From: Rhodococcus sp. WMMA185
GTDB lineage: Bacteria; Actinomycetota; Actinomycetes; Mycobacteriales; Mycobacteriaceae
NCBI RefSeq assembly: GCF_001767395.1
Contig: NZ_CP017014.1
Location: 806,001 to 870,000, forward strand
DNA: 64,000 nt
Reading direction: 5' to 3'
Positions 10,459 to 19,999 of the stretch are shown here, piece by piece. Both the position numbers and the translations under genes were made by a program. The notes under the pieces were generated by a model. The model saw only the letters and a list, made by a program, of their open reading frames with translations, was not told the origin of the DNA and did not search any database. Position 1 is the first letter of the stretch. Every line of letters begins with the position of its first letter.

Positions 10459-10566
10459 CCCCACTGAGTTAGTTGAAGCAATTCCGGTCCCGGGATCGGC
10501 GGCGTTTGAAGAGGCACAGGGGATGGACTGGGAGCAGACCTCCGCACACCGATAGGAAATGCCACC

Positions 10567-10941
10567 ATGGCACGTCTCGCAGGTGTCGATCTTCCCCGCG
10601 AAAAGCGGATGGAGATCGCACTTACATACATCTACGGCATCGGCCGTACCCGCTCCAAGGAGATCCTGGACGCCACCGGCGTCAGCCCGGATCTGCGGAG
10701 CAAGGATCTCTCGGATGAGGATCTGGCCAAGCTCCGCGAGTACATCGAGGAGTCGCTCAAGGTTGAGGGTGACCTTCGCCGCGAGGTCCAGGCCGACATC
10801 CGGCGCAAGATTGAGATCGGCTGCTACCAGGGCCTGCGCCACCGTCGTGGACTGCCCGTGCGTGGTCAGCGCACCAAGACCAACGCCCGCACCCGCAAGG
10901 GTCCGAAGCGCACCATTGCCGGCAAGAAGAAGGCGAAGTAA
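10567..10941 (+). CDS. rpsM: 30S ribosomal protein S13
   Basis: S13 lies in the 30S head and forms bridges to the large subunit and the P-site tRNA. The 124-aa product begins [20 protein letters not shown], contains the helix-two-turn-helix segment and the signature [20 protein letters not shown], and ends in a basic tail rich in Arg and Lys. ATG 10567 follows GGAAATGCCACC. Its TAA shares a base with the rpsK ATG. Confidence 0.98.
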   Translation: MARLAGVDLPREKRMEIALTYIYGIGRTRSKEILDATGVSPDLRSKDLSDEDLAKLREYIEESLKVEGDLRREVQADIRRKIEIGCYQGLRHRRGLPVRGQRTKTNARTRKGPKRTIAGKKKAK

Positions 10942-11354
10942 TGCCCCCCAAGTCACGGAGCACCGGTCCCAAGAAGACCCAGAAGGCGCGTCGCAGGGAC
11001 AAGAAGAACGTCCCGCACGGTGCCGCTCACATCAAGAGCACATTCAACAACACCATCGTGTCCATCACGGACCCCGCCGGGAACGTGATTTCCTGGGCGT
11101 CCTCGGGTCACGTCGGCTTCAAGGGGTCGCGCAAGTCGACTCCGTTCGCCGCTCAGCTCGCTGCCGAGAACGCAGCTCGCAAGGCGCAGGAGCACGGTGT
11201 CAAGAAGGTCGACGTCTTCGTCAAGGGTCCCGGATCCGGACGTGAGACCGCGATCCGCTCGCTTCAGGCTGCAGGCCTCGAGGTCGGCACCATCTCCGAT
11301 GTCACCCCCCAGCCGCACAACGGCTGCCGTCCGCCCAAGCGGCGCCGGGTCTAG
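10941..11354 (+). CDS. rpsK: 30S ribosomal protein S11
   Basis: S11 forms part of the 30S platform next to the Shine-Dalgarno duplex. The 137-aa product has a basic N-terminal extension and then [20 protein letters not shown], the [20 protein letters not shown] block, and the C-terminal signature [18 protein letters not shown]. Length and ends are canonical. It is translationally coupled to rpsM and 22 bases upstream of rpsD. Confidence 0.98.
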   Translation: MPPKSRSTGPKKTQKARRRDKKNVPHGAAHIKSTFNNTIVSITDPAGNVISWASSGHVGFKGSRKSTPFAAQLAAENAARKAQEHGVKKVDVFVKGPGSGRETAIRSLQAAGLEVGTISDVTPQPHNGCRPPKRRRV

Positions 11355-11376
11355 CGGGAAGGATAGGTAGAAGAAA

Positions 11377-11982
11377 ATGGCACGTTATACCGGACCCGTT
11401 ACCCGCAAGTCGCGTCGTCTGCGCGTCGACCTCGTTGGAGGCGACCAGGCGTTCGAGCGCCGTCCCTACCCGCCGGGCCAGCACGGCCGCGCGCGGATCA
11501 AGGAGAGCGAGTACCTGCTCCAGCTGCAGGAGAAGCAGAAGGCCCGCTTCACCTATGGCGTCATGGAGAAGCAGTTCCGCCGGTACTACAAGGAGGCGAA
11601 CAACCGCCCCGGCAAGACCGGTGAAAACCTGCTCCGCATCCTGGAGTCGCGTCTCGACAACGTCGTCTACCGCGCCGGACTGGCCCGGACGCGCCGCCAG
11701 GCTCGTCAGCTGGTCACCCACGGCCACCTTCTGGTGAACAACAAGAAGGTCGACATCCCCAGCTACCGGGTCTCCCAGTACGACATCATCGATGTCAAGG
11801 AGAAGTCACTGTCCACGCTTCCCTTCCAGGTCGCACGTGAGACCCAGGGTGACCGCCCGGTTCCGGGTTGGCTGCAGGTTATCGGTGGACGCCTCAGGAT
11901 TCTGGTTCACCAGCTTCCCGAGCGTGCGCAAATCGACGTTCCGCTGCAGGAACAGCTGATCGTCGAGTACTACTCGAAGTAG
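11377..11982 (+). CDS. rpsD: 30S ribosomal protein S4
   Basis: S4 nucleates 30S assembly and is the autoregulator of alpha operons in several bacteria. The 201-aa product begins [20 protein letters not shown]. It has the zinc-free N-terminal domain and the S4 RNA-binding domain at about residues 91-150 ([20 protein letters not shown]). The segment [20 protein letters not shown] is diagnostic. A hairpin lies between it and rpoA. Confidence 0.98.
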   Translation: MARYTGPVTRKSRRLRVDLVGGDQAFERRPYPPGQHGRARIKESEYLLQLQEKQKARFTYGVMEKQFRRYYKEANNRPGKTGENLLRILESRLDNVVYRAGLARTRRQARQLVTHGHLLVNNKKVDIPSYRVSQYDIIDVKEKSLSTLPFQVARETQGDRPVPGWLQVIGGRLRILVHQLPERAQIDVPLQEQLIVEYYSK

Positions 11983-11995
11983 GCAATTCAGTGCT

Positions 11996-12037
11996 CGCGT
12001 GTGGTCGAGGAGTTCCTTTGCTACTCGGCCACACGCG
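11996..12037 (+). terminator. Hairpin between rpsD and rpoA
   Basis: A 14-bp stem (11996-12009 with 12024-12037, one T-G wobble) with a 14-base loop starts 13 bases after rpsD. Since rpoA is usually co-transcribed with the upstream ribosomal genes, this is more likely an attenuator or processing site that sets the alpha-subunit level than a full terminator. Confidence 0.5.
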
Positions 12038-12097
12038 GGCCTGAGGCCTTTCCCATCGTGGGCGTCAAATAGCGGGCGTCCGTACAGGAGGAAATCA

Positions 12098-13159
12098 ATG
12101 CTCATCTCTCAGCGACCCACGTTGACCGAAGAGGTCATCGCTGACAACCGCTCGAAGTTCGTCATCGAGCCCCTCGAGCCAGGCTTCGGGTACACCCTCG
12201 GCAACTCGCTGCGGCGCACGCTGCTCTCGTCGATCCCCGGCGCTGCTGTCACCAGCATCCGCATCGACGGGGTTCTCCACGAGTTCACCACGGTTCCCGG
12301 GGTGAAGGAGGATGTCACCGACATCATTCTGAACCTCAAGGGTCTCGTCGTGAGCTCCGAAGAGGACGAGCCGGTCACCATGTACGTCCGCAAGCAGGGC
12401 CCCGGCACTGTGACCGCAGGCGACATCGTGCCCCCGGCCGGCGTCACTCTGAACAATCCGGATTTGCACATCGCCACCCTGAACGACAAGGGGAAGCTGG
12501 AGATCGAGCTCGTCGTCGAGCGCGGTCGTGGCTACGTCCCTGCCGTCCAGAACAAGGCGTCAGGCGCAGAGATCGGCCGGATCCCGGTCGACTCGATCTA
12601 CTCGCCGGTGCTGAAGGTCACTTACAAGGTGGAAGCTACCCGCGTCGAGCAGCGCACCGACTTCGATCGGCTGGTGCTCGATGTGGAGACGAAGAACTCC
12701 ATCACCGCTCGGGACGCGCTTGCTTCTGCAGGCAAGACCCTGGTTGAGCTCTTCGGCCTTGCCCGTGAGCTGAACGTCGAAGCAGAAGGCATCGAGATCG
12801 GACCCTCGCCTGCCGAGGCCGATCACATCGCCTCGTTCGGACTGCCCATCGAGGATCTGGACCTGACCGTCCGTTCCTACAACTGCCTCAAGCGCGAAGG
12901 TGTTCACACCGTCGGTGAGCTTGTCGGCCGTACCGAGTCCGATCTGCTCGACATCCGCAACTTCGGACAGAAGTCCATCGACGAGGTGAAGGTCAAGCTG
13001 CATTCGCTCGGCCTGGCCCTCAAGGACAGCCCCGCGTCCTTCGATCCCAGCACGGTTGCCGGCTATGACGCCGCTACCGGAACGTGGAGCGACACGGACA
13101 CCGGTTCCTTCGGTGACTCCGAGGGCACCGAGGACTACGCCGAGACCGAACAGCTCTAG
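12098..13159 (+). CDS. rpoA: DNA-directed RNA polymerase subunit alpha
   Basis: The alpha dimer nucleates RNA polymerase assembly, and its C-terminal domain contacts UP elements and activators. The 353-aa product has the N-terminal domain at about residues 1-230 ([40 protein letters not shown]). A linker follows, then the C-terminal domain at about residues 250-310 ([20 protein letters not shown]). After it comes an acidic Gly/Ser/Thr tail. I chose ATG 12098 because AGGAGG precedes it and family proteins begin MLISQRP; the frame stays open about 100 bases upstream. Confidence 0.98.
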   Translation: MLISQRPTLTEEVIADNRSKFVIEPLEPGFGYTLGNSLRRTLLSSIPGAAVTSIRIDGVLHEFTTVPGVKEDVTDIILNLKGLVVSSEEDEPVTMYVRKQGPGTVTAGDIVPPAGVTLNNPDLHIATLNDKGKLEIELVVERGRGYVPAVQNKASGAEIGRIPVDSIYSPVLKVTYKVEATRVEQRTDFDRLVLDVETKNSITARDALASAGKTLVELFGLARELNVEAEGIEIGPSPAEADHIASFGLPIEDLDLTVRSYNCLKREGVHTVGELVGRTESDLLDIRNFGQKSIDEVKVKLHSLGLALKDSPASFDPSTVAGYDAATGTWSDTDTGSFGDSEGTEDYAETEQL

Positions 13160-13186
13160 CTCACGGTCCCTTACTAGGAGAACATC

Positions 13187-13765
13187 ATGCCCAAGCCCAA
13201 GAAGGGTGCCCGCTTCGGCGGGTCGGCTTCGCACCAGAAGGCGATCTTCGCCAATCTGGCAACCGCGCTCTTCGAGCACGGTCGTATCACCACCACGGAG
13301 GCCAAGGCAAAGGCTCTGCGCCCGTATGCCGAGAAGCTCGTGACCAAGGCAAAGGGTGGATCCCTGGCCGATCGTCGCGAGGTTCTGCGGGTCATCCGCG
13401 ACAAGGATGTCGTGCACACCCTGTTCGCGGAGATCGGCCCGTTCTACGCCGATCGGGACGGTGGCTACACCCGCATCATCAAGACGGTCCCCCGCAAGGG
13501 CGACAACGCTCCGATGGCAGTCATCGAACTCGTCAAGGAGAAGACCGTCACCTCCGAGGCCGACCGCGCACGTCGCGTGAAGGCATCGCAGGATGCGCCG
13601 GCCGCTGCTGCCGCCGCCGAGGAGAGCGCTTCCGCCGAGACCGTCGTCGAGGCTGATGCGACTGACGCCGAGGCCGACAACGCCGATGCGGTCGTCGAGG
13701 CCAACGAGGGCGAGTCCGCCGCGGCGGCCGACGCTCCCGAGGCCGACGAGGCCAAGAAGGACTAG
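13187..13765 (+). CDS. rplQ: 50S ribosomal protein L17 with long acidic C-terminal tail
   Basis: L17 lies near the tunnel exit. The family core occupies about residues 1-118 ([20 protein letters not shown], then [15 protein letters not shown] and [20 protein letters not shown]). The product is 192 aa against about 120-130 in most bacteria. The extra C-terminal 70 residues are almost entirely Ala, Glu, Asp and Val, a low-complexity acidic tail common in actinobacterial L17. TAGGAG precedes the ATG. truA follows after five bases. Confidence 0.97.
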   Translation: MPKPKKGARFGGSASHQKAIFANLATALFEHGRITTTEAKAKALRPYAEKLVTKAKGGSLADRREVLRVIRDKDVVHTLFAEIGPFYADRDGGYTRIIKTVPRKGDNAPMAVIELVKEKTVTSEADRARRVKASQDAPAAAAAAEESASAETVVEADATDAEADNADAVVEANEGESAAAADAPEADEAKKD

Positions 13766-13770
13766 TCCAC

Positions 13771-14664
13771 TTGGCTTCGGCAGACGCTGAATCGAACGAG
13801 CCCGTCGTCCCACCAAGGGACGGCGGGCCCGTTTCGTATGAGAGCAGGCGCTTGCGGCTCGACATCTCCTATGACGGAACAAACTTTTCTGGGTGGGCCC
13901 GTCAGGCGGGCCTGCGCACGGTGTGCGGGGAGATCGAGGAGAAACTCGGTGCTGTCCTGCGTACCCCCCTGCAACTCACCGTTGCGGGACGCACCGATGC
14001 CGGGGTTCACGCCACCGGCCAGGTTGCACATGTCGACGTCCCGGTCGATGCGCTGCCGGAAGACCCTTCCATGTTGGTCCGCAGGCTCGCACGCTTCTTG
14101 CCGAAAGACGTACGTATCAAGCGGGTCTCCTTCGCACCGGACCACTTCGACGCACGATTCTCCGCGACCCGCAGGCATTACGAGTACCGGTTGACCACCG
14201 CGGTGTATGGCGCGGATCCCCTCAGGGCCCGGGACATTGTGTCCTACCCGAAAGTTCTCGACCTCGAGCTGATGCGCACGGCATCGGCAAAGCTGTTGGG
14301 TCTGCACGATTTCGCCGCGTTCTGCAAACGTCGGGAGGGTGCGACGACTGTTCGTGACCTGCAGCGATTCGACTGGGAACGCGACGGTGACTTGTTCACG
14401 GCTTTCGTCAGTGCCGACGCGTTCTGCTGGTCGATGGTGCGCAGTCTCGTGGGCGCCGTCCTCGCGGTGGGGGAGGGTCGCCGCGATGTCAGGTGGATCG
14501 AGGATCTGCTTCGCGAGACGTCACGGTCGAGTTCGATCCTGGTGGCGCCGGCCCACGGGTTGTCGCTCGTGCGCGTCGACTACCCTGCCGATACAGATCT
14601 GGAAGCGCGCAATCAGATCACCCGAGATGTTCGGACGGTGCCGGAACGGTGTTGCGGCGAGTGA
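13771..14664 (+). CDS. truA: tRNA pseudouridine(38-40) synthase
   Basis: TruA isomerises uridines 38-40 in tRNA anticodon arms. The 297-aa product has the start of the fold at [20 protein letters not shown] and the catalytic aspartate in [13 protein letters not shown] (about residues 74-86). The RHYEYRL and FCKRREG blocks and SFCWSMVR-like [13 protein letters not shown] segment also match. I used TTG 13771, which gives a 27-residue lead-in; no better ATG/GTG lies nearby, so the N-terminus is uncertain. It is the usual rplQ neighbour. Confidence 0.93.
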   Translation: MASADAESNEPVVPPRDGGPVSYESRRLRLDISYDGTNFSGWARQAGLRTVCGEIEEKLGAVLRTPLQLTVAGRTDAGVHATGQVAHVDVPVDALPEDPSMLVRRLARFLPKDVRIKRVSFAPDHFDARFSATRRHYEYRLTTAVYGADPLRARDIVSYPKVLDLELMRTASAKLLGLHDFAAFCKRREGATTVRDLQRFDWERDGDLFTAFVSADAFCWSMVRSLVGAVLAVGEGRRDVRWIEDLLRETSRSSSILVAPAHGLSLVRVDYPADTDLEARNQITRDVRTVPERCCGE

Positions 14665-14727
14665 GGGAATCAACGCCACCGGGTAGCGGTGACGAGACCC
14701 TACGATGACCCTGGGAAGGAGTCTTCG

Positions 14728-15294
14728 ATGACCGCAGTCGCACCTGTCCGGGTCGAGATCATCATCGGATCCACGAGAGTGGGGCGTATCGCCCCCGTCG
14801 TCGCCGGCTGGTTTGTCGAACGCGCCCGCGCCTATCCGGGAATCGATGTGGGAGTGATCGATCTCGCGGAGACTCCGCTCCCGCAGGATTTCGCCGCTTC
14901 CCCTGTCACCGATGGGTTCCGGGACCGGATCGCGCGTGCCGACGGGTTCGTGGCGGTGACTTCCGAGTACAACCACGGATATCCGGCCGCGCTGAAGACA
15001 GCGTTCGACAGCGTCAAACACGAATGGCGCTCGAAGCCGATCGGATTCGTGTCATACGGAGGATTGTCGGGTGGGCTTCGGGCAACCGAACAGTTGCGTC
15101 AGGTGGTTGCCGAACTGCACATGGTGTCGGTGCGGCAGGGCGTGAGTTTTCACCAGGTGCGAAAGCAATTCGACGCAGAAGGGCAGACCGCGGACGGTGC
15201 CGCGATCGACTCTGCGAATCGCATGCTGGCTCAACTGGTGTGGTGGGCCGAGTCCGTCCGCGCTCAGCGAGCGAAAGATCCCTATCCCGGCTAG
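14728..15294 (+). CDS. NAD(P)H-dependent FMN reductase family oxidoreductase
   Basis: This is a flavodoxin-fold flavin reductase or quinone reductase of the FMN_red family. The 188-aa product has the FMN phosphate loop GSTRVGRIAP near residue 14. The family signature TSEYNHGYPAALKTAFDSVK lies at about residues 76-95, and SYGGLSGG follows. The ATG at 14728 has GGAAGGAG in front; an in-frame ATG 13 codons upstream lacks a site. The physiological substrate is unknown. Its TAG and that of eccE on the other strand use the same CTAG at 15291-15294. Confidence 0.88.
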   Translation: MTAVAPVRVEIIIGSTRVGRIAPVVAGWFVERARAYPGIDVGVIDLAETPLPQDFAASPVTDGFRDRIARADGFVAVTSEYNHGYPAALKTAFDSVKHEWRSKPIGFVSYGGLSGGLRATEQLRQVVAELHMVSVRQGVSFHQVRKQFDAEGQTADGAAIDSANRMLAQLVWWAESVRAQRAKDPYPG

Positions 15295-16943
15295 CGATAC
15301 CGGTAGGCGGGTTGGTATTCGTCTACAACTCGAGGCAGGCCGATGAACGCGGTCTCGGAAGATATGGTGACGAGCGTCAATTCGATGCTGGTCCCGCCGG
15401 TGGACAGGAGAATCCGGTCACCGAGCGCATTCGGCTGGACGATGGACAGGTCGGGTTCGGCACTCGGCCACTGGCTCGGATCACCGTAGAGGTAGATCGC
15501 GGTAACGCCTGCCCGCGGCGGCAGCGCAGCGACGCCGTCGAACACCACGGTGTTGAACCGGTTGTCGGACTCTCGGTTGGGTCCCGCGGTGCGCAGGCGG
15601 TCGGGCGTTGCAATCGAGTCGATCAAGGACGCCCATGCCTCGGGGCGATCGGTGTGAATGAGCACCCGTGCCCCCGTGGCGATGGCCCGAAACACCAGCT
15701 GCTGAGCAAGATACAACTCGCCCGCGACGTAGACCAAGTTCACCCCCGGACCCGCGACGCGGGCGGTGATTCCGTGGCCGTTGTCATCGGAGCCGATGAG
15801 CTGGCCACAGCCGGCGGGAGGCAACTGAAGCGCGCGCAGGTCGGCAACGGGAACGTCGGTCAGCGGCATCACATCGTCCAGATCGGAGACCGCGAGGGGA
15901 AGGTTGGACAGCAGACCGTCCCGGTGGCGGCCCTGCATCGAGATCAGTCCGGGAATCGTCAGCGGTTCGGGAAGGGTACGCGTCGTCATCCGGCAGGCCG
16001 CGCCGATTTTGACCTGCCCGTCGATTTCGCTGGGCCGGAGCCGGATCGTCACCGTCGTACCGAGGCTGGCGGGAACCCAGAGCCTGGCAAGGAAGTCCCT
16101 GTTCAGATACGAGGGGTCGACGCCGTAGCCGGTGTTGCAGACGCCCGGAAGCGGTGCGTGGTCCCAGGTTTCGGTGAACGTCCTCGGGTCAGCGCCTCCG
16201 CTGATCTGCAGTGCGGCGGAGTCGACTTCCGGCGCAGTGAGGATGCGGGCTCGGCAGCCGGATTCGGCGAGGGTACGAACAACACGGCTCGCGGCGATAG
16301 TGATGGCGCGGGAAGCGCCTTCCTCGCCGCCGCCGCGCCTGGCCACTGCCTCGACATTTTCTGTGGCGTCGAATCGCAGGGCGAGCCACACGATCCGGTT
16401 TGCCGTCGCCGGTAGCGGGCCCACCAGCCGGTCGTACACGTCGGTGGCGGGCGTGCCCGAGGCGACGCGATAGCCGTGGCTTACGACATCGATTCCGCTC
16501 AGTGAAATATCGTGCTGCTCGAGACATGCCGCGAGCGCATAGGTGGGAAGTTCGTGCGTCAGCCGAAATCCGTCGCGGGTGATCTGGGTCAGGCTACCTG
16601 CAGGTGGAATGACCTCGACGACGGCGACGACGCTTCCGCCCTCCCACCGGAGCCCGACGGACAGACCTGTCGGTGCCTGGAAGCTGACGGTTCGAGATGG
16701 CGCCTGCTCGGTCTTGGTCAAGTACCGCCAACCCGTCCGGACCCAATCGACGCTCGACCGACCCCCTACCCGTACGAGCATGACGAGAACAAGGAGGGTA
16801 ACGACGGCAAGCGCGCCCCACCACACCAGTCCGAGCATCGAGGCTACGACGCCACCTGCGACGCCTATGAACTGGGCGGCAATGACGGTGCTTGCCGAAA
16901 ACCGTTCTGACAACGGCTGACGTCTGACACGCGAACGGTCCAC
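15291..16943 (-). CDS. eccE: Type VII secretion protein EccE (ESX-4 type)
   Basis: EccE sits at the periphery of the hexameric EccBCDE membrane complex. The 550-aa product has two transmembrane segments at about residues 18-38 and 40-58, then a long soluble domain starting around GWRYLTK, as in EccE/TIGR03923-like proteins. I assign it from topology, length and direct adjacency to eccB; sequence motifs in this family are weak. GTG 16943 follows AGGGGGAGG. It is divergent from eccB. The ESX-4 of M. tuberculosis lacks EccE, so its presence marks the fuller form of ESX-4. Confidence 0.8.
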   Translation of the reverse strand: MDRSRVRRQPLSERFSASTVIAAQFIGVAGGVVASMLGLVWWGALAVVTLLVLVMLVRVGGRSSVDWVRTGWRYLTKTEQAPSRTVSFQAPTGLSVGLRWEGGSVVAVVEVIPPAGSLTQITRDGFRLTHELPTYALAACLEQHDISLSGIDVVSHGYRVASGTPATDVYDRLVGPLPATANRIVWLALRFDATENVEAVARRGGGEEGASRAITIAASRVVRTLAESGCRARILTAPEVDSAALQISGGADPRTFTETWDHAPLPGVCNTGYGVDPSYLNRDFLARLWVPASLGTTVTIRLRPSEIDGQVKIGAACRMTTRTLPEPLTIPGLISMQGRHRDGLLSNLPLAVSDLDDVMPLTDVPVADLRALQLPPAGCGQLIGSDDNGHGITARVAGPGVNLVYVAGELYLAQQLVFRAIATGARVLIHTDRPEAWASLIDSIATPDRLRTAGPNRESDNRFNTVVFDGVAALPPRAGVTAIYLYGDPSQWPSAEPDLSIVQPNALGDRILLSTGGTSIELTLVTISSETAFIGLPRVVDEYQPAYRYR

Positions 16944-17052
16944 GGTTCCTCCCCCTGTACCTGAACCAGCAGACCGCTACCGTCCGCCGTGAAGACTTTC
17001 GGTGGAACTGTACTGTGTCACCTCGAGCGCAGCGCAGCACGGGGGAGGAACA
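16944..17052. promoter_or_regulatory. Divergent promoter region eccE/eccB
   Basis: The 109 bases between two divergent ESX genes carry a strong GGGGGAGG ribosome-binding site at each end, one per strand. TACTGT at about 17010 could be a -10 element for eccB. No clear operator was seen. Confidence 0.35.
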
Positions 17053-18531
17053 ATGGCTTCAACGCCCACCACTCGGTGGCAGGTCAACGGGTATCGCTTT
17101 CTGGTCAGGCGGATGGAGCATGCGCTGGTTCGTCGTGACGTGCGGATGCTGCACGACCCCATGCGGGCTCAGTCACGCGCTCTCGTCGTGGGGGTCGTGA
17201 TCGCCTCGCTCGGGCTCGCTGCGTGTGCGGCACTCGCCCTCTTCCGCCCACAGGACAAGATCGGCAACGCCTCGATCGTCGTCGGCAAGGACTCGGGCGC
17301 AATGTTCGTGGTGATGGGAGACACTCTTCGGCCCGTGCTCAACCTCGCGTCAGCCCGGTTGATCATCGGCAAGCCCGAGAACCCGGTGATCGTGAAGGAA
17401 TCCGAGATCGAATCGCGACCGCGTGGAGCGCTCGTCGGGATTCCCGGAGCGCCGTCCGCATTGCCCCCGGGGGACCCCGCGGCGAAGACCCCATGGACTG
17501 TGTGCGATTCGATCGCTGCGGACGGAAATCGTTCCGTCACCACATCGATCATCGTCGGTGAGAAAGAAGTTGTCGAGGACGGTTCGGTCCTGGCCGGAAG
17601 TCGAGGGCTGCTCGTTTCGACAAACGACGTCTCATACCTGTTGTATGACGGCAAGCGCGCGAGGATCGATCTGAACGATCCAGCGGTCGTTCGGGCGCTG
17701 GGTCTGGAAGGGGCACGGCCGCGGCCGGTCAGTGCGGGACTTGTCAACGCCGTTCCCGAGGTGCCACCACTCGCGGTTCCGGACATCCCAGGCGTAGGTG
17801 ATCAGCCGCGATTCGCATTGCAGGGCAAGGTCGTGGGCTCAGTCTTCGAGTCGAAGCTCCCTTCCGAGACCTCGTACTACGTCGTGCTGCACGACGGAAT
17901 CCAAAAGATCAGCTCAGCCGTCGCGAACCTGATCTTCCTCTCGAACTCGCACGGCGACACGGAGATGCCCAGCGTCACACCCGACACCATCAGGGGGATC
18001 AAGTCGGTGGAGCAGATCGAGGTGGCACATTTTCCGGAGTCGGCGCCGGAGGTTGTCGCAGCATCGGAAAATCCAGTCAGTTGCGCTACCTGGAAGCCCC
18101 TTCGCGGCGCGGATGGATCCGATTCGAGTGGACCCGCAGCCGAGCTGACGCTCTTCGCGGGTCGTACACTCCCCATCCCGGATACCGCTCGCCCGGTCAG
18201 GCTGGCGCAGGCGGACGACGCTGGTGACAACGCCGATTTCGTCTACGTCCAACCCGGTAGGAGTGGCTTCTTCCAATCCACGGGGATAGAGCCGACGAGT
18301 ACGCGGCGTGACAGCACATTCTTCGTCGCGGACACGGGAGTCAGGTTCGGTATTCCCGACGACGATGCCGCCGAGGCATTGGGTCAGGTAGGCACGAAAC
18401 CCCTTGCGCCGTGGCAGATCCTCGGGCTCCTGGCACAGGGACCGTCGCTGGGGAAATCGTCGGCACTGGTTGCGCACGATGGTGTGGCCCCCGATCCCCG
18501 CCCCGCACCGATCGCGTCCGGCTCCAACTAG
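17053..18531 (+). CDS. eccB: Type VII secretion protein EccB
   Basis: EccB is an inner-membrane component of the ESX core complex with a large periplasmic domain. The N-terminus MASTPTTRWQVNGYRFLVRR (residues 1-20) and MEHALVRRDVRMLHDPM are near-invariant in the family. One transmembrane helix lies at about residues 43-64, and the remaining 430 residues are the periplasmic repeat domain. Length (492 aa) is typical. I chose ATG 17053 with GGGGGAGGAA over an upstream frame start at 17002. Convergent with mycP, separated by a strong terminator. Confidence 0.95.
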   Translation: MASTPTTRWQVNGYRFLVRRMEHALVRRDVRMLHDPMRAQSRALVVGVVIASLGLAACAALALFRPQDKIGNASIVVGKDSGAMFVVMGDTLRPVLNLASARLIIGKPENPVIVKESEIESRPRGALVGIPGAPSALPPGDPAAKTPWTVCDSIAADGNRSVTTSIIVGEKEVVEDGSVLAGSRGLLVSTNDVSYLLYDGKRARIDLNDPAVVRALGLEGARPRPVSAGLVNAVPEVPPLAVPDIPGVGDQPRFALQGKVVGSVFESKLPSETSYYVVLHDGIQKISSAVANLIFLSNSHGDTEMPSVTPDTIRGIKSVEQIEVAHFPESAPEVVAASENPVSCATWKPLRGADGSDSSGPAAELTLFAGRTLPIPDTARPVRLAQADDAGDNADFVYVQPGRSGFFQSTGIEPTSTRRDSTFFVADTGVRFGIPDDDAAEALGQVGTKPLAPWQILGLLAQGPSLGKSSALVAHDGVAPDPRPAPIASGSN

Positions 18532-18544
18532 AGACGGAAAGATA

Positions 18545-18584
18545 TGTTCGCCGTCGGCAACGATGTCGGTGCCGACGGCGAACA
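18545..18584. terminator. Bidirectional terminator between eccB and mycP
   Basis: A perfect 15-bp inverted repeat (18545-18559 with 18570-18584) with a 10-base loop lies in the 73-base gap between convergent eccB and mycP. It is suited to terminate both. Confidence 0.8.
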
Positions 18585-18604
18585 GCGCCGAGGGGAAGCG
18601 GCGG

Positions 18605-19999
18605 TCAGCCGCGCCCCGAGGCCTTGGATTGGAACCGTCGACGGATCGGGAACGATGCCAGGACGCCGAGTACCAGCAGCGCGCTGAGGGTCCCGGCAGT
18701 CGCTAGTGCGATGTCACGAGGCCGGTGGTCCGGGGGAGTGGTGGGCGGAAGCGCATCGATCTCGACTGAGCGAGGCTCGGCGAGCGGAACCCCCTCGAGC
18801 GGAATATCGGCGGTGACCGCGGCGAGCGGGTCGATGATGCCGTGGCCGACGGAAGGATTCCAGCCTTCCGCCGGGGCGTGTGCCGTTGCCTCGATCCGGG
18901 CCATGACCTGCTGCGCGGACAGTTGCGGGAATCGCGATCGGACAAGCGCGACCGTCGCCGAGACGTAGGGGGCTGCGAAACTCGTTCCGTCCACCGCCTG
19001 CGCGGCGCCCTGTGCGGAGTACGTGGTGTCCGTCAGAGCATCGGTTGTGGGGTGCAGCGACGTGATACCGCTTCCCGGGGCGGCGACGTCGACCCACGGA
19101 CCGGCGAGACTGAACTCGCTCGCTGATCCGTCCCGGTCGACGGATCCGACGGTGAGGACGTAGTCGTCGTACCAGGCGGGAGTCGCGATCGTACTGACGG
19201 AGTCCCACAGGTTCGCGCCGGGCCGGAGTGGGTCCACCGCGGGATTCTGGATCTTGCATCCGCTCGGATCGAGGTTGCCTGCCGCGGCAACGACCACCGC
19301 GTCCTTCACTCTGACGGCGTATTCGACGGCGGAACCCAGGTACCGGTCTCCGCTGCCGATTCCTTCGGCGGCCGTCTTGCAGGCAACCTCGGAGATGTTG
19401 ATGACGGTGGCTCCCTCGTCCGCAGCTTGCCGGATCGCCGCCGCCATCGTCACCACGTTTCCGTACCCGCCCACCGAGTTCCCCGCATTGTCGATCTCGT
19501 CGATCTGACCTTTGGCGCTGTACGCACTGCTCGTTTGCCGGATGGTGAGGATCCGGGATTCCGGTGCGCCCCCGGAGAACCCCGAACCGGGAACCTGCTT
19601 GGCGCCGATCAGACCGGCGACCAACGTGCCGTGCGCGTCGCAATCGGTGGTCCCCGTCTCGTTCGCCACCAGATCGCCACCGTCGATCAGATCGGGCAGG
19701 CGCGGATGCGGCGAGACGCCGGTATCGATGACCGCGACGATCTGACCCTCGCCGCGGGTGATGGGCCAGACCGATGCGAAGTCGAGGTCACGCTGAGCAA
19801 CTGGGACGTCGGGGCCGTCAGCTACGTTCGCAGCACCTTTGCACGGTCGGCGTTGCTCGACCGGTGTGTTGTCCGGCGGGGGAACGAGACCTGGGTCGAT
19901 GGGGGCGGGAACCACGGCGGAAGCCCCGCCCTGACCCAGGACCGCGGCGATCGACAGTACCGCTGTGGCCAGGACGAGGTGGGCGGGCCGGCGCCTCAC
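18605..19999 (-). CDS. mycP: Type VII secretion-associated serine protease mycosin
   Basis: Mycosins are membrane-anchored subtilisin-like proteases that stabilise the ESX complex. The 464-aa product has a signal peptide (residues 1-28). The catalytic triad is complete: D92 in VIDTGVSPHPRL, H123 in DAHGTLVAGLIG and S340 in DGTSFAAPYVS, with the oxyanion N242 in AAAGN. A C-terminal transmembrane helix lies at about residues 433-455, followed by an Arg/Lys stop-transfer tail. GTG 19999 overlaps the eccD TGA in a GTGA; the same frame runs open through eccD and would give a false 931-aa product. Confidence 0.95.
   Translation of the reverse strand: MRRRPAHLVLATAVLSIAAVLGQGGASAVVPAPIDPGLVPPPDNTPVEQRRPCKGAANVADGPDVPVAQRDLDFASVWPITRGEGQIVAVIDTGVSPHPRLPDLIDGGDLVANETGTTDCDAHGTLVAGLIGAKQVPGSGFSGGAPESRILTIRQTSSAYSAKGQIDEIDNAGNSVGGYGNVVTMAAAIRQAADEGATVINISEVACKTAAEGIGSGDRYLGSAVEYAVRVKDAVVVAAAGNLDPSGCKIQNPAVDPLRPGANLWDSVSTIATPAWYDDYVLTVGSVDRDGSASEFSLAGPWVDVAAPGSGITSLHPTTDALTDTTYSAQGAAQAVDGTSFAAPYVSATVALVRSRFPQLSAQQVMARIEATAHAPAEGWNPSVGHGIIDPLAAVTADIPLEGVPLAEPRSVEIDALPPTTPPDHRPRDIALATAGTLSALLVLGVLASFPIRRRFQSKASGRG

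Noticed and set aside
12560..13882. 440-codon reverse-strand frame opposite rpoA and rplQ
   Set aside because: Shadow of rpoA/rplQ, with no recognisable domain.
15024..16415. 463-codon forward frame opposite eccE
   Set aside because: Antisense shadow of eccE, starting inside the FMN reductase gene in another frame.
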